64,000 nucleotides of DNA from Branchiostoma floridae. Taxonomy: Eukaryota > Chordata > Leptocardii > Amphioxiformes > Branchiostomatidae. The position numbers and the translations under genes are program-made. The notes under the pieces were generated by a model. The model had not been told where the DNA came from and did not search any database. It saw only the letters and a list, made by a program, of their open reading frames with translations. Location of the stretch: assembly GCF_000003815.2 (NCBI RefSeq), contig NC_049981.1, positions 25,355,875 to 25,419,874 on the forward strand, written 5' to 3'. Positions 50,001-63,704 of this stretch are shown here, in pieces. Position 1 is the first letter of the stretch. Each line of letters opens with the position of its first letter.

Positions 50001-53000
50001 TGGAAACCTTTCACATCTAGAAATAGTAGAATGAAATTAAGTACAGTCTTACACATATACAATATGTACATGTACACATGTATGTACCATCTCTATATCT
50101 GTGTACCTTTATGTAAACAGTTGTGTTATGGTTACAGATTTAGAACAGTCCAACAGGTCCAACAACTTCTCTTCTTCCCAAACTGAAAAATTGCTCGAAT
50201 TGTTAGAGCAGCAATAATTGTAAGGTACACAACCACACCCCTAGTGAATTGATTAAATACGTCAAAAAATGATTGGAGATCTCATTCATCTATGAAAAAT
50301 GTTGAGTTTAGGGGGGCAAAAATTGCCATGTTTCACAAGAAGTATCCACATGCCAAGATTCAGGCAAATCCATGAACAGGGTCTTAAAAAGTTAAATTAC
50401 ACAATGTAGGTGCAAAAACATAAACAAAACCAAAAAAGTACTCTTGTGACTTGTCTGAAGTGAACCTCCTTCCGGGAGGTAGAAAATATATGCAGTGCCA
50501 TACAGCAAGGTACACTGTACTTCACACATGTAGGATCTTCATGGTTAGGCTTTTTGGTCCTTGTAAGTCAATACTACGTAACGCTTGTCAGGGAGGTGGT
50601 GGCATGTTATCTCCTACTCCCAGATATTTCGAGCAGTTTTATTGAGATCCAGAACCAGTTGAGATCTTGGCTGGTCACCAAGTCTGTGGGCCATGTGGGT
50701 GTGTAAGGGTTCAGATGGGGTCATGTAGACCAGTTTGGTGTAGTTTATCTATAAGTAACATGACATCATGACTGTCTTTCTTGAGGATTGTATGAAATAA
50801 ACAACTATGATAGTATTATATAGCACACATATACACAATTTTGCTAGATATACATCCTTTTCCTGTTTAAATTTTATCCATAAACTTGTCCTTTTTTCGT
50901 GCAACCGTTTGATTGAAATGTTAGCGTATGTGTTTTGCCAATGACAAATGTCATATCTTCACAATGATTTGTTCGGTAGACAAGTTGTGCGGCTAAGACA
51001 GGTATTGCTTATCTTCCACAGTACTTGAGACCAGGATCGGATGTCAAGCTGTTGGGAGAAATGATGTTTGGATCCATTGCCCTGTCTTACCAGGGTTCTA
51101 CCTTAAAGATTCACAACATCAGGTGAGAGATCACTCTCCTTGACACAGAGACCTGCAACAGTCCTGTCTTGTTGATAACCAAATAACTGACTTAAGATGC
51201 AAAACATTATCTTAAAAAGCAACACCAAGATATTTTTCTTTGAATTTTATCCAAGATTATTCAGATTCCTAGAGTATTTTAAAATTTTCAGACTGATGAA
51301 AGACAGCAAATGCTACGTAAAAACTCTGAGTCTGTAAGAGAACTTCTTTTTGATAGTGTGATTTATTGATCACTGTTTGTTCAGTTTTGGCTATATAGTT
51401 TGATACTGCAGGGATATGTTTTGTTTAGATGTTAATTGGCTGACACTAAACTTTTTCCACCATATTTTTCCTAGAGTTCCTCCCCAACTGATGCTGACTA
51501 AAGTCTTCACAGTCAAACCAGTCAAGGAGGCATCCCTGTGAGTACATCTTCCTAACTGTTGGCTTGTGTTCCTACACATGTATATCCCCTGTGACACATA
51601 CATGTAGCTAAAAAATGTTATTTACCTGTATATGTTTGTATACCTTTTCTGTGGTGTATTTTTGATGGTCACAGGAGAGTAGCTTTAGAAGGAAGCAAAG
51701 TATGGATCTGAATAAGCTCAAACTCAAGTCTTTCTCCTTTTGCTATATATACCATTACTAATGTAAAAGCAACATATAACATACGATTTTGTGTGCTTCT
51801 GTCCCAAAGGCCGAAGGGAAGTGGTATAACTATAAGGTTTCAACAGTTGCTAGAAGTCTTCGAGAAATGATGCCTGAGGCTTGTTAGCATGAGGATTACT
51901 ACTGAATGATTGACAAAGATTCCCAATAAAACAAACCAGGACTGAAAAGCGTTCTTTTCTTAATCCTAAAGAGAAGACAGTTGCGACAGCCATGACTTGC
52001 TGACTGGGCCAAAGACGATCCTGAACCTGAGTAACCGTTTGAGCAGCGGCAGCGCGTCTGTGGCACACAGCATGCCCATGGCCGTGCCCAAGTCTCCAGG
52101 CCCTGAGAACCAGCGTGAGGACGACGACAGTGGCATTGTGGCATCAGGTTAGAGGAATAGCCAAAAAAAAAATTGATTGATGATTTTTCAGGCACATACC
52201 AATCAGATTTTGACATAAAGCTGGTGGCCCTGTGTACGAGGGAGCTTAAGTTTTTTGCCACAGGCACTAACCTCTGCATGTAAAAGAAGCAAACACACTT
52301 GAGAACACACTTGAGAAGTGTATCATTGATCCAGTGTGCTTGGTTGAATATGCAAGCAAAGAGGGAGGCTGCACTACCAACTATTGCTAAATGTGTGGGA
52401 TTTGAACACAGTCCACTACCAGTGGACTAGCCCGTTACTGTAGTGGCCCGTGTAGCTCTAAGGTCTTAGAAACACTGAAACGTATGGGAAGGATTTCAAC
52501 TTTTAACATCCATATCTCTATCTTCCAGCTGCGTCCAACAACAGCATGGTGACTCCCTTCCCCTCCCCGAGCTCGTCCTTCTCCAGCACCAACTCCAACA
52601 GCTTCCACCGCCGCTTCATGCGCAGTCAGGCCACCAGTATGGAGTACGGACTGATGAGGAGGTGCTCGGGAGACTTCTCAGGATTCTCCAACACAGATGA
52701 CGTGAGTTTTTACTCTTGTTGTTTCAGCAACTGTTCACCGCAACAAGTATTGACTTGACCGTCTGTATCATTGTATTTTGTCTGTCAACAAGTCTACCAA
52801 CCAAGAAAAAGCATTGTTTTATCCTTCAGCTTTAACTGCTTTCTTTCTGTTCTTTGAAGCTAGTTACATGATTAAAGGTGGCGTTACTGACATCTTGTTG
52901 TTGTTTATGTTTATTTTTCCAGTCGATGTCGTCCCCGCCTTCCTCAGGCTGCAGTAGGGGTAGGAGTCCAAAGATCGGTGTTGCTGTTATCATATCACTG

Positions 53001-56000
53001 CCAGAGTCTGACGAAGAGAGCAGCAGGTAGGGTATACCTTCACCCTTGTGGTGTAGTGGTTTGGTCCAACTTACTGTTACTCTAGTCTGATAGAGAAATA
53101 GTCTACTGTATTAATAGGGGTGATGATTATTGGAAAAAAAGATATAAGTGATCATCTTAGATTATTCATGAAGTGGTTTGGTTCACTTTACCAATTAGTG
53201 TACTTAAATAAAGAAATAGTCTACTGCAGTGAAGTTTGTTCTAGATATCTAGTATTTTCATCTTGATTGATACAGGCAAAGTAGAAAGACAATATTACCA
53301 AAGCAGCACACTTCGTCTTCAAAAATTAGTCTAAGGCTTAGAGTAGTCTTAGGCTTAGTTGGAATGTTAAAATAGAAGTGCTGCATGCTAATTTTCCATT
53401 CTGTTCTGACTCTTGTTGTAACTACATTTCAGACAATTCCAGAAGTTTTTCTTTTCGCACTTCACCCTGCTGGAGACCCACATGCACAAGCTGCGTATGG
53501 GAGTGGAGAGGGCGCTGAGGAAAACCTCCCAGCTCTTCATACAGAGGTGTATAGAGGTGGGTGGGTCTCTGCTCTCATCCTCAAACTGTCTGTTTCAGGA
53601 CCATTTGAATCCCATATACTGTAAATTCATTAATTTTGATGGGGACTTAATGTAGAAGGGGAAAGAAGGTTTTCTATGTGTGAGTTATGTTTTAGACAAA
53701 TTCTGTTGTACAGTAGTAATACAACTGTACTACAAAGGATGGAACTGCATTGCATTGTCCCATTCTCAAGAGAGATTCCTGATTTTTGGTGCAACATTTC
53801 AGGCGTTGGACACTTTCCGCGATGACGTTTGGCACCTGTACACCGCGGTGCGGATTCAGGAGCCCGTCTGGCTTAACATGATGTCGTACTCCAAACAGAG
53901 GCGCCACCTAGTGGAGCACTTCCTGCAGGAACTCGTCGTCACCATGGACCACTGTAACAACAAAACTACCAACTAGTAAGTAGAGTCCAGTCACCTCGGA
54001 GGCTGCATCCTTGTGATAATCATGTCATGTGACAAACCAACCATGGTGTGGAGAGGGTTGGGAGGCCATGTTTGGCTATTTGTGACTATTTGTGTGATTA
54101 TAGGTGTGGCCTGGAAATTTAGGAAAGAAAGCACTTAACCACTGCAACAACAAAACTACCAACTAGTAAGTAGAGTCCAGTCACCTTGGAGGTTGCATCC
54201 TTGTTGTGATAATTATGTCATGTGACAAACCAACCATGGTGTGGAGAGGGTTGGGAGGCCATGTTCGGCTATTTGTGACTTAGGGTAGGGCCAGTTAAGA
54301 AAGAAATCACTTAACCCCCTCTTCCTCGTGCCCAGTTTCCTGAGCACCTTGCTGACAGCAGTGCTGACTCATCACCTGGCCTGGGTTCCCACGGTTACGC
54401 CAGCAGGTGCCACGCCCCCCAGCAGGACCTACCTGGACAAACACTCCTCCAAAACGGTGAGTCCAAATGGACCAGACCTGGTCTGCACTGCTTCCGTTGT
54501 GCTGGATTTTTCCTGCAGGAACAACCTGTGTATAGATTTTGGTCTTTTTGCATTTAAAAAATCAGGCTCACACAAAATTGCATAGTCTTCTGGATGCACT
54601 GTGAATGGTGTCTTTACATTGATTTTTTTTTTTTACATATGTGATGATTTTTTTCCAGCTGGACATGTTAGCCAAGACTCACCCCTACAATCCACTCTGG
54701 GCACAACTCAGGTGAGTGTTTGCATTTTATGTACAGTATGTGTTATGTTTTCTCATCAGTCAACATCCTTTGTGAGGTTTCATTGGCTTTCGAAAAGGGT
54801 TTTGGAAAGTGCACAAAAGTTTTTGATGAATTCGTTGTAGATTTTCTCGTCTTTGATGGAAGCTGTAAAGTTAATTAAAACCCCGCTGAAGTGGTAAATA
54901 AAAACAGTGCTTAACAAATTGTGCTTCATATACAGTGGACACCAACTAATTGCATCACTGCTATTGGCATAAGTCTGGGATTTGCATAGAATTCTGAAAA
55001 CCCAAACCATTTGCCATTCACTCCATTGTAAATACAATGGTATAATCGCATCATCTATTATGGCATAAATCGGACATTCGGGTAAAATATCGTCAGGTCA
55101 ATCGCATACTGGCCCGTAAATATGTGATAGAAAACAAGAAAAAAAGTCGAAAATGAACTATCAGTGGCCTTTACAAATGCATTCGATCGGCAAAACCGTC
55201 AAAATTGCCGCTGAAATGGACAAATAACGCTGGTACGCCGCGCCGGCGGCATCCGAGAGTTACGCAATACAAAAGCGCAAAGGGTGACGGGATAGCATCG
55301 GCGCCATTTTTCTTTTGTCTAATACGCGCTGATGTTTGTGAATTTTCGAGCTAAAATTCCCACTGATTTTGTGAACATCGTCTACCCAAAACCAGCCATT
55401 ATGAAGCTGAAATGTTTGTAAGTTAGATAAGTTCGGGCATTTAGCCCAGTTTGTTCCGAGTTTGTAAATATGGCTGGAAGACGAGCGACAGTTTTGGCGT
55501 CATTCACCACGGCATCGGCATGCTTGTTTGTTTAGCGCTACACTACATAATTTGCTCACAAAATCATCAATTTTCAGCAAAGTTTCCGTACCTTCCGCTT
55601 AAAAGTTGTAATCAAACTAATGCTTATCGGTAAATATGTTATGTTTAACCATACGATGATCGGACTGAGCGATTACACGTCGATAAATGTAGTCTGTACA
55701 GCGGTATCTAAAGCTGAGAGTCACGCTAAAACTACAATTTCTGTGGATCGGAGCATAATTTTTTTACAGTTCAACGTTACCACATGATGTTAACGTTACA
55801 TTAAAATGTTGATGATGTGTCGGATATGTATAAACGTGTGTGTGATATCATTCTGCACTGAAATGTGATTAAATCGAGACGCAGCGGATGTTGTATTTTG
55901 TTTTATATTTATTTCTTCTCGTTACGGACTTAAACGTTAACGTTAACGTTACGTATGACGGACACGTGCCTGTAAAGGAAAAAAAGAAACTTGGATAAAT

Positions 56001-59000
56001 ATTAACTACAATGTTACTTCTGCATATGAAACATGCATGTTCATGAATAAAATTTAGTATATAATACCAGTTTTGACGTGTGTGTATGGTTATTTCAACC
56101 CTGAGTCCGTAACCAGCACCCCCCTCCCCCGCCGATCGTTTGGACTCTCCTAGGGTTATTGGACTAAGTCGGGTAAACGGGTAAAATTCGCTGACAAATC
56201 GATGATGCCAATAGCCGACTTCTACTGTATATATAAATTGTAACATGCGCTTAATATTTCTTCCTTTTTTTCCCCAGTGACCTGTACGGTGCAATAGGTT
56301 ACCCCATCAAGTTAGCGCGGACAGTTGTGACAGGAAGGAAGGCCGAGCTGGTTAATCGGCTTCTCTACCTGCTCAGCTACTTCATCCGCTGCAGCGAGGT
56401 GTGTTTGTTTGTTTGTTTGTTTGTTGTGTTCATGTCCGTTAGCAAACGCTCTTCCTGATGTCCCTTTACTCGAAGCAATTAGAACGATTAAGACTTCTCC
56501 AGCTCTCCATGTTTTTTCTGTCTTGAGCATGCTAAGATCGCCATTAGGCACCAAAATGGATTGATATGTCAGTCAAACATAATCATCTGCTACTAGACTG
56601 GCACTAGTGACCATATGTGTTATAACTTTTTTTGAGCCTTGCGTTTTCTGTCCTTCTATGAAGGTTCACGAGAACTCAGAAGAACGTGACGAAGTGGGAG
56701 AGAACACGGCGGAGAAATCCGAGTTCCGCTCCTGCCTCGTGTGTGGGGAGGAGAGCGGTGCTGAATACATTCTCGTGTCTAAAGAAGAGGAAGGTTTTAC
56801 CCCGGCAATCGACATCAGTTGTAGCGCTCACGACTCAGAGGAACCAAACGGCAGACTATCCGACTCGACCAACAGACTGACTCCGCAGAGAAGAGACTCG
56901 AACGAGAGCAATAACAACAGCGTGGTGTGCCGCGAGTCGCCGACCGATCTGCAGGAATCCAGGTTGGAGAACGTCTCACACGTGCAGAGAGTCTCCCCGC
57001 GGTTCGAGAGGGCGGACGCGCTAGTAGATGCGGCTGGTAGCAGCATGCTGACAGTGGGTAAGGATGGAGGAATGGTGTCACCAACAAGGCAGCTAGATGA
57101 GAAGGAGAAGTACAGGTACGCCAGGATGGCCTCTAAGGAGGGGAGTATCAGCATGCTGGACGAGTATTTTGATGGGGAAACAGAAGCTAAGACTATTGAC
57201 GACATTCAGGACGAGTTGATCAGGCAGTCCCAGGAAGAGGAGAGGACGGCTTATGATAAACGAGGAGAATCAGACAGGCACTCTGTAGCGGTCCAAAGAA
57301 CTTCCCAGGCTGGCGTGTCAGACTTATCCAGGCCTGTAACATTAGAAGGAATAGACATCTGTGAAGTGGAGTCGCGCGGCAGAGCGTTGCTCACCCCTAA
57401 TGCTCTCAGCCCAGTAGACGAAGTGCCTACACCTGTCATGTCCTGTGCAGGTACACCTGTCGCAGCACCTTTTGCCTCACCTGTATCAGGTGGAACAACA
57501 CCTGCCACGCCCCTCTCCACCTCTCCAAGACCTTCCACCACCCCATCGCCCGTGATTCCAAAGGAAGGCCAGGCAGACTGTGTGCCCACCCAGGCTTTCA
57601 CTGATGCCATGTTCGAAGGGTCCACAGACAGCACCCTGACGAACGCTAGCTTCACCACCAGCTGTGAGAGTAACCAGACTGCCAGGGCAGGCACACAGAC
57701 ACCGGTGCAGCTGGACCGGGAGGATGGAGTCTTCAGTATGAAGGGGGAGGAGGAGGGTGGGGTGTCTGCATTGCCTGGTGATACTGATAGGAAGATGTCC
57801 AGCTGCAGTTCCCATGGAGATCAACAGGAGGTGCTACCAGATGATCTCCCCATGCCTAGGTATAGTTTCTTTGAGCCTTAGTTTGTTTATTGACATGAAA
57901 AACTCAAATTGGCCTGCTAGCAGTAACATTTTATTGTTATGATGTGATTGTGATTAAGTAAAGTCTGCTGTCAAAGTTAGAGTAATACTGTCTTAACTAC
58001 AAATTAGAAACTAGCATACTTTTATTGTAAATATCATTGAGTAATGGCTTTAACTATGAAAAAATGTGTTTATTTTATGGTGACCATCATCACCTTTTGT
58101 TGTATTTTTTAGGTCTAAATCTGTGCAGAATCCTCCGCAGAGATTGGAGTCCAACTTTGGAAGGTCTCTCCTGGCTGGGTAAGTCATTCAGCAATACCTA
58201 TAACATGTACCAGTCCGTTTATTTTTCCACTATCAAGGACAAAGACCACTGCCTTGAATAACGACCTAGTTAAGTACTGTCCTGAATGTGCAGTTTGCAG
58301 AGTTGTGCTGTAACAAGACAGGGTTAGCAAGAATCCAAAGTTAACATTTGTACATGGCTGTCCCCACAGCTACAGTGAGAAGTACCTCCCTGACTTTGTC
58401 CTGCTGGGTACGGGTGAGAGTGACTTCAGACAACAGCTGCAGACTGACCTGCAGCTCGCCACGCAGACATCCGTCCTGGACGAACCAATCGCTGAGGCTG
58501 TCTGCATCGTGGCAGACACAGATAGATGGTAAGAACATGTCCTTTACCTCAGGTATAGCCACTTTCACAGGCACACAGAATTTTGTAAAAACCAGTGAAC
58601 TATCCCCCATTGGAAACATCAGCAACTGCATGTATAAAATAGACTCAATTTACATGAACCCTGCCCCCCTCCCCACAGGACAGTACAGCTGTACTCCAGC
58701 CAGAAGAGAGGAGACAAGCCTGCTGCTGATGTCATGGGGTCAGCTCAGGTCAGCAGCATCCTGCAGTCCGTGGCCAACCTGCACAGACTCAAGATGCCTG
58801 CTGAGTTTGTAAGTATCACATTACACAGGTTAAAAATTAGATCCTCTCTCTAAAGTTCTAGTTCCTACTTGAAGGGAGGTGTAGATAAGTGCATAAAACA
58901 ACAAAATCTCACATGTGGTGTCAAAGATCCAAATTTTAGTCTTTTTACTAACTTGTCTATGTGCAAGACAGGCATTTTGTGTCTTCTGCAGACTTGTCCT

Positions 59001-60099
59001 TAACCTTGCTGTAACTTTTTTCCTCTCCCTTAGTGCCTGATGCACCTTGAGGACCGTCTACAGGAGTTGTTCTTTAAGAGTAAGATGCTAGCAGAGTACC
59101 TGAGGGGTCACACAAGGGTCACCATCCAAGAACTGTCAGCATGTGTGGGGTAAGGAACTTTGTCTTAGCGTCTATGGCATTTAGGAAAAGGAATACCAAT
59201 CTTCTTTCATAAGGAAATAGACTTTTGCACCCGGAGTGCAGAATAGTGGAAATAGTGCTACCAAATAAATGCTGTAGATAATTTGACTGTAATACGAGGG
59301 GCGTGCAATAAGTAATGGTCCTGACCCACTTCCAGTTGTCTGATCTAAATGAAATTTTGTATGTGTAATAATTCATATCTCTATGGGTTATGTTGCAAAA
59401 GACAGCTCTGAACTAATTGTGGTTTCTGATTTACTGGTGTTTGAACTTAGTCAGGTGCGAAATGGACCAAGTGTGAAATGGAACCAGTTGAGTNNNNNNN
59501 NNNNNNNNNNNNNNNNNNNNNNNNNNNNNNNNNNNNNNNNNNNNNNNNNNNNNNNNNNNNNNNNNNNNNNNNNNNNNNNNNNNNNNNNNNNNNAAAACGC
59601 TGGCATCCTGAATTCAAACGTGGCTGGAAGTCTGTGGAAACAGCTCCCAGACCTGGTCGTCCCTCTTGTGCCATTGATGAGGCATCAGTTGGAGGACCAA
59701 CCTAGGGTGTCCTACATAATCGGTGTCCAGAGCTGCATCAAACGATGGGAGAAATGCATAACTCTGGGTGATTCCTATGAAGAGAAAGACAAATAACTGT
59801 GCCAAGTTTCATTAATCTCCTGCTATGGGAAATGGGTCAGGACCATTACTAATTGCACGCCCCTCGTATATGCATACCCTGCGCTGTACTACCAGGATTC
59901 TCCTTCAGTTTGTTTAGAACTTCATAACTTGTGTCTGTCTTCATTTCTGTCCTATGTGCAAACCAGAAGTTGTAGAAGGGTCGAAGTATGCCATCTCTGA
60001 TTGACTTTGATTTTTTTTAGGATTGAGTCCAGTGACCTACCACTCCTGACAGCCGTGGCCAGCACCCACTCTCCTCATGTGGCCATGAGTCTGGTCTGA
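47074..60099 (+). CDS. FNIP: Folliculin-interacting protein (FNIP1/FNIP2 co-orthologue), 19 exons
   Basis: FNIP binds folliculin and AMPK. The FLCN-FNIP complex is the GAP for RagC/D at the lysosome, and FNIPs are also Hsp90 co-chaperones. Exons: 47074-47165, 49143-49263, 49578-49688, 51022-51122, 51475-51537, 51972-52147, 52529-52701, 52923-53026, 53433-53556, 53803-53975, 54336-54456, 54659-54711, 56278-56398, 56664-57859, 58113-58178, 58370-58528, 58679-58808, 59034-59149, 60021-60099. All junctions are GT/AG and in phase, giving 3,279 nt (1,092 residues; human FNIP1 and FNIP2 are about 1,100-1,170). Landmarks: longin-like N-terminus ([39 protein letters not shown]), the middle region ([29 protein letters not shown], residues about 415-470), a long Ser/Thr/acid-rich linker in exon 14 (residues about 512-910), and the C-terminal DENN part ([41 protein letters not shown]) ending [20 protein letters not shown]. 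The start was chosen for its position, Kozak context and phase. Intron 10 is duplicated, intron 12 holds a pogo-like element and intron 18 a mariner copy. Confidence 0.95.
53950..54335 (+). repeat. About 190-bp duplication of the FNIP exon 10 end and intron 10
   Basis: The last 26 nt of exon 10 (HCNNKTTNY) with donor ACTA|GTAAGTAG (real intron start 53976) recur 190 bp later (54140-54167, donor at 54166). Nearly the whole intron follows again (aaccaaccatggtgtggaga). The copied exon tail encodes the same peptide and its donor is intact. Confidence 0.9.
54933..56227. mobile_element. Non-autonomous pogo/Tigger-like element, 1.30 kb
   Basis: Left end CAGTGGACACCAACTAATTG and, inverted, right end CAGTAGAAGTCGGCTATTGG, with TA on both sides. 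Same family and almost the same length as 13645-14938 but inverted (shared aaaccatttgccattca and gatttgtcagcgaattttac-type blocks). No transposase frame. It fills most of FNIP intron 12. Confidence 0.8.
59295..59866 (+). mobile_element. Internally deleted mariner element, copy 2
   Basis: Both ends are present: CGAGGGGCGTGCAATAAGTA on the left and the inverted match attgcacgcccctcg on the right, each next to TA. Length is 572 bp including a 100-N gap. The gap covers about 100 bp that copy 1 shows to be part of the helix-turn-helix coding region. After the gap the frame [20 protein letters not shown] continues but meets a stop (GGPT then tag). Inserted in FNIP intron 18 in the sense orientation. 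Confidence 0.9.
59494..59593. other. Assembly gap (100 N)
   Basis: 100 N inside mariner copy 2. The flanks match both sides of an uninterrupted segment of about 103 bp in copy 1, so almost no extra sequence is likely to be missing. Confidence 0.95.
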
Positions 60100-62160
60100 A
60101 CCACTTCAAACCAGTCCAAACCGGTTACAGCTGGATCAAACCACCTGCTGCTATGTGCCTGGTCTGGACCAGTCCCTACCACTTCCAGCTGGATCCAACC
60201 ACTTTCCTATCTCCTATCTCCAAAATATATCAGTCTCTTGTACATTTTTGCCATGTAGACTAACATGTGATTTGTTGGCAATGGCCATTGGTAGACTCAC
60301 TGGACACATTGTAAGACATTCATTCTTCCTAAGGTTACATAGTGTCCTTCCCAGATCTTCCAGGGCAGATTTTGATTTTCATGTCTGTGCCAAAAGGAAC
60401 AGGGCATTAAAACATTGACTTGTACAGTACATCACTTGAAAACTTGACGTAATGTTTACTACTAAAGGGCTCCCGAACAGTTGTGTTTTGATATGTTTTG
60501 TAAGAAGTGAGCATACTACCATGGCCTGTGCTTTGGGAGTCTTTAATAAGTCTCGTGCCCTAGAAATGATGTGCCTTGAGAAGTTCTGTCAGTCATGTCC
60601 ATCCTACCTGTGAACACCTCAACACTGATTGTGATTGGCCAAAGTGGATCACATGACACTAGATCAATAACCTGGATTTGGTAATTTTATCACTGGTACA
60701 TTTTATACTCTGTACATGTGTAAAGAACTTGATGAGGATTGCCTGTGTGAAATGGACCATGGATATCTGTTTCATCTCAAGAAAAAAATACTATGCAATA
60801 TCCTGCACTTGTTAAGCTGAAAAGTTGGAAGTACTACATGATGTTAAGTGCTAGCATAGGGACTTGGCATCATATGGAATGGGACACTTGTATATTTGTG
60901 TACAATAATGAATGACAACTGCCCTTGTATTGAGTTTCATAACTGTTAGCTGATAGACACATTTCTACTACAACAGAAATACAGTGTAGTGACCTTTGTC
61001 AAACTTTACAAGTTCTTCTGTATGGCCTCAAGAATTTAATGAGTTTTCCAGGAAAATATCTTCAAGGGTGTTTGATTGAACTTAAAGAGGATCCTGAGAT
61101 GGTTTCTTAGCTCATTTCGAATGAACAGGAAGAAATGATGTACTTTTTGTACCAGAAATTTGAAACTTTTCAAGAGAAAAGGATGGGCTATTGTGGTGAG
61201 ATTTACCACTTGTTTGAGCTGTACCCTTAGGGTTACTTATCTATAGTCTCCAAGAAAAATGGAATTTCTTGAGCAGAAGATGCCAAGTGCAAGACAATCC
61301 TATGGATGTCAAGTTGCCATAGAATGATGAGATTTGTAAAGGGGCCTCTCTTGTAGCTTGCCATGTATAATAAGAATTAGAGACCTGTTTGTAAGAATGA
61401 AAAACCTTGGATTAGTATGAGCCTGCTGTAATCTTTATTGTTCATCTGCCCATCAATGCAATTGTTAAATAAGTTAATAGATTCACCCTGACATGTTAGA
61501 GTTGTAAGTTGTCTTTTTAAAAGAAAGCAAACCTTGAACAAAGTTGCAATCGGTTTTGATGATCACACCTTACCTTTGCAAGTACATTTGTACTGTATTC
61601 CTTTTGATGCAAAATTGTTGCAATGTGTTTAACTTAGGATTCTTACAGTGTCCATAAAAAACAGAGAATAACATGGGATGATATGGTCAATTATGTTGGC
61701 AAAAATATCTGTAGAAACAGCCATTCTTGCCTAGCTCTTTTCACTTAAACTTTCTCTGTTTGTCCTTTAAAAACTTCTCTATGGAAAGAGCATTAGTATT
61801 CATTGGTGACTGAATTTTGAGACAACAGGTGAATAAGGTAATATTTTACCATCACGTTGTATCACAATACATCAATACCGATAATGTTAGTGGTGTCTGA
61901 AATGACCTTAAGGAATTGGAAAGGTTTACCATGGCCAGTTACCAAGCTGTGTAAAGAATAAGTCTGATCCTACAGGATATGGATGGGATAGAAATGATAC
62001 CTCAAAGGTGGCAGATTTTTTTGTACAAAGTGTAGGGGAAGTCGTATATGTGCAATTGTATGTAATATTGGCTGGGGAGGACTTGTATGTGGACATGTGT
62101 AGTATACAGTGGTGATAAAGGGAGATAACTTATTTGGAAATAAATACATTTCACTAACGG
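60100..62160 (+). other. FNIP 3' UTR
   Basis: About 2 kb after the stop without coding frames or recognised repeats, ending at a canonical AATAAA at 62139-62144 followed by a tgtctt/gttt-poor stretch. The extent is inferred from the hexamer only. Confidence 0.5.
62139..62144 (+). terminator. Candidate FNIP poly(A) signal
   Basis: AATAAA in ttggaaataaatac, about 2.0 kb after the FNIP stop. A plus-strand tttatt at 62394-62399 (minus AATAAA) faces it, as expected for two convergent genes. Confidence 0.5.
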
Positions 62161-62374
62161 TGACTGTCTTGACTATGTACATTAATTGCAATGAGTATCA
62201 ACTAGAATAGCTGACACAAAGCTAAGCATGCAATCCAATGGATCAATTTTTTAGTTTACCTGTTTTCATCTTGACAACCTGTATGTTAGTGTGTGTTGTT
62301 TAGTGTGTCTGTACATGTACATGTGTGTGTTTGTGTGCCAAAGTAAAGCAACTGGAATGTCCACTCCAAGATTT

Positions 62375-63700
62375 TATAGCAGTTTAGAAAGCCTTTATTT
62401 ACATAATAAAGCAAGGAGAAATCCTCATTTCCAACAAAATTTCTGCCAGACCAGAAACCTTAAGATTCTGACAAGTCCTACTGAGCTACATGTACAGTTA
62501 AAGGATGCTGCAAGTTGAATTCATTTTCCCAAATCAATTTACAAAATACACTTGCAGTGTGAGGACTGTATAATACTCTAACTTTTACGCTATGAATAAG
62601 AAAAAGACATTTAGTCCAGTACCCTAACAACCACTGGTAATTTCACAAATAGATATTCAACATGCAGCACCCTAAGATCTGCCATTTCTGACAAGCATTC
62701 TAACCCCTTCACACTAAAGTACATGCTCCACACGTGAAGTTAGTACTGTACTGTCTCACAATATTTAACTCGCACATATACATCTGATTCAATGATTTAA
62801 TACTTGGTGGTATGACAATCATGATTAAGTCTTATTTCTTTATAAGGTGGCAAACTTCTCTTACTAGGCTCATGAAATACACATTCAAAAATCTTGAGAT
62901 CAAAATACAAATTCTTACCACATAGAATAATGGAAATAACACAAAATTTGTATGATTCTACAACACATTCTACATGTAGACTAGGGCAGAGCATTTCACC
63001 AAAGTAGTAAAAACAACTTTCACAATTTTCCATGTAGTAATGGACAGGACTGTAAGTGGATTTTCATCTTCAAGCAGATTTGATCTGTTGTACATTGTAA
63101 CATAACATTTTTCCTCGCTTCATGTTTCTCTAAAGTGGTGCAATTTTGCCAGCCAGATGTGTCACTTTGCACAAATGGTCCAGAAAATGTGAAAAAGCCA
63201 CTGCAAAAATGAACTAAGCAAGCAACATGATGAATAATACAAGAAACTACACTGGAAAATTTGTACACTTGACACAAAGTACACCCACTATAATTTACAG
63301 TACATGTACATGGTACAAAATGAGCAGTTGGCTATCAAGTTTTTCTTTTTAAAGGAACATCAAGACATCTTATATGTAACGTTAACTTTGTTACTCCTGA
63401 TGAAAACAACAGGGAAAAGATATGACATACCGGTAACTTGTTTCTCTTAGGCAAAGAATGTAACAATAACAATTGCATTACATCATGACATACATGTACA
63501 AATGTAATGCTATAACTCTACACCATGACAAGTGTATCTATTACTTGAATGCATATGGTTTGGAAACCTAGCCAGATATGTAGCAGCTACATGTAACATT
63601 ATATAGGACCTTGATATAATATTACTAGTACTTATTCTTTGGAACACACTGCAATTGAACATGCATCTAGTGATCTGGTTTTACAAGGCTCTCTGGAGGA
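62375..63700 (-). other. Probable 3' region of a convergent gene beyond the window
   Basis: No coding exon is recognised. A minus-strand AATAAA at 62399-62394 and the lack of coding frames fit a 3' UTR or last intron of a minus-strand gene whose coding exons lie past 64000. Confidence 0.3.
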
Positions 63701-63704
63701 AGTA

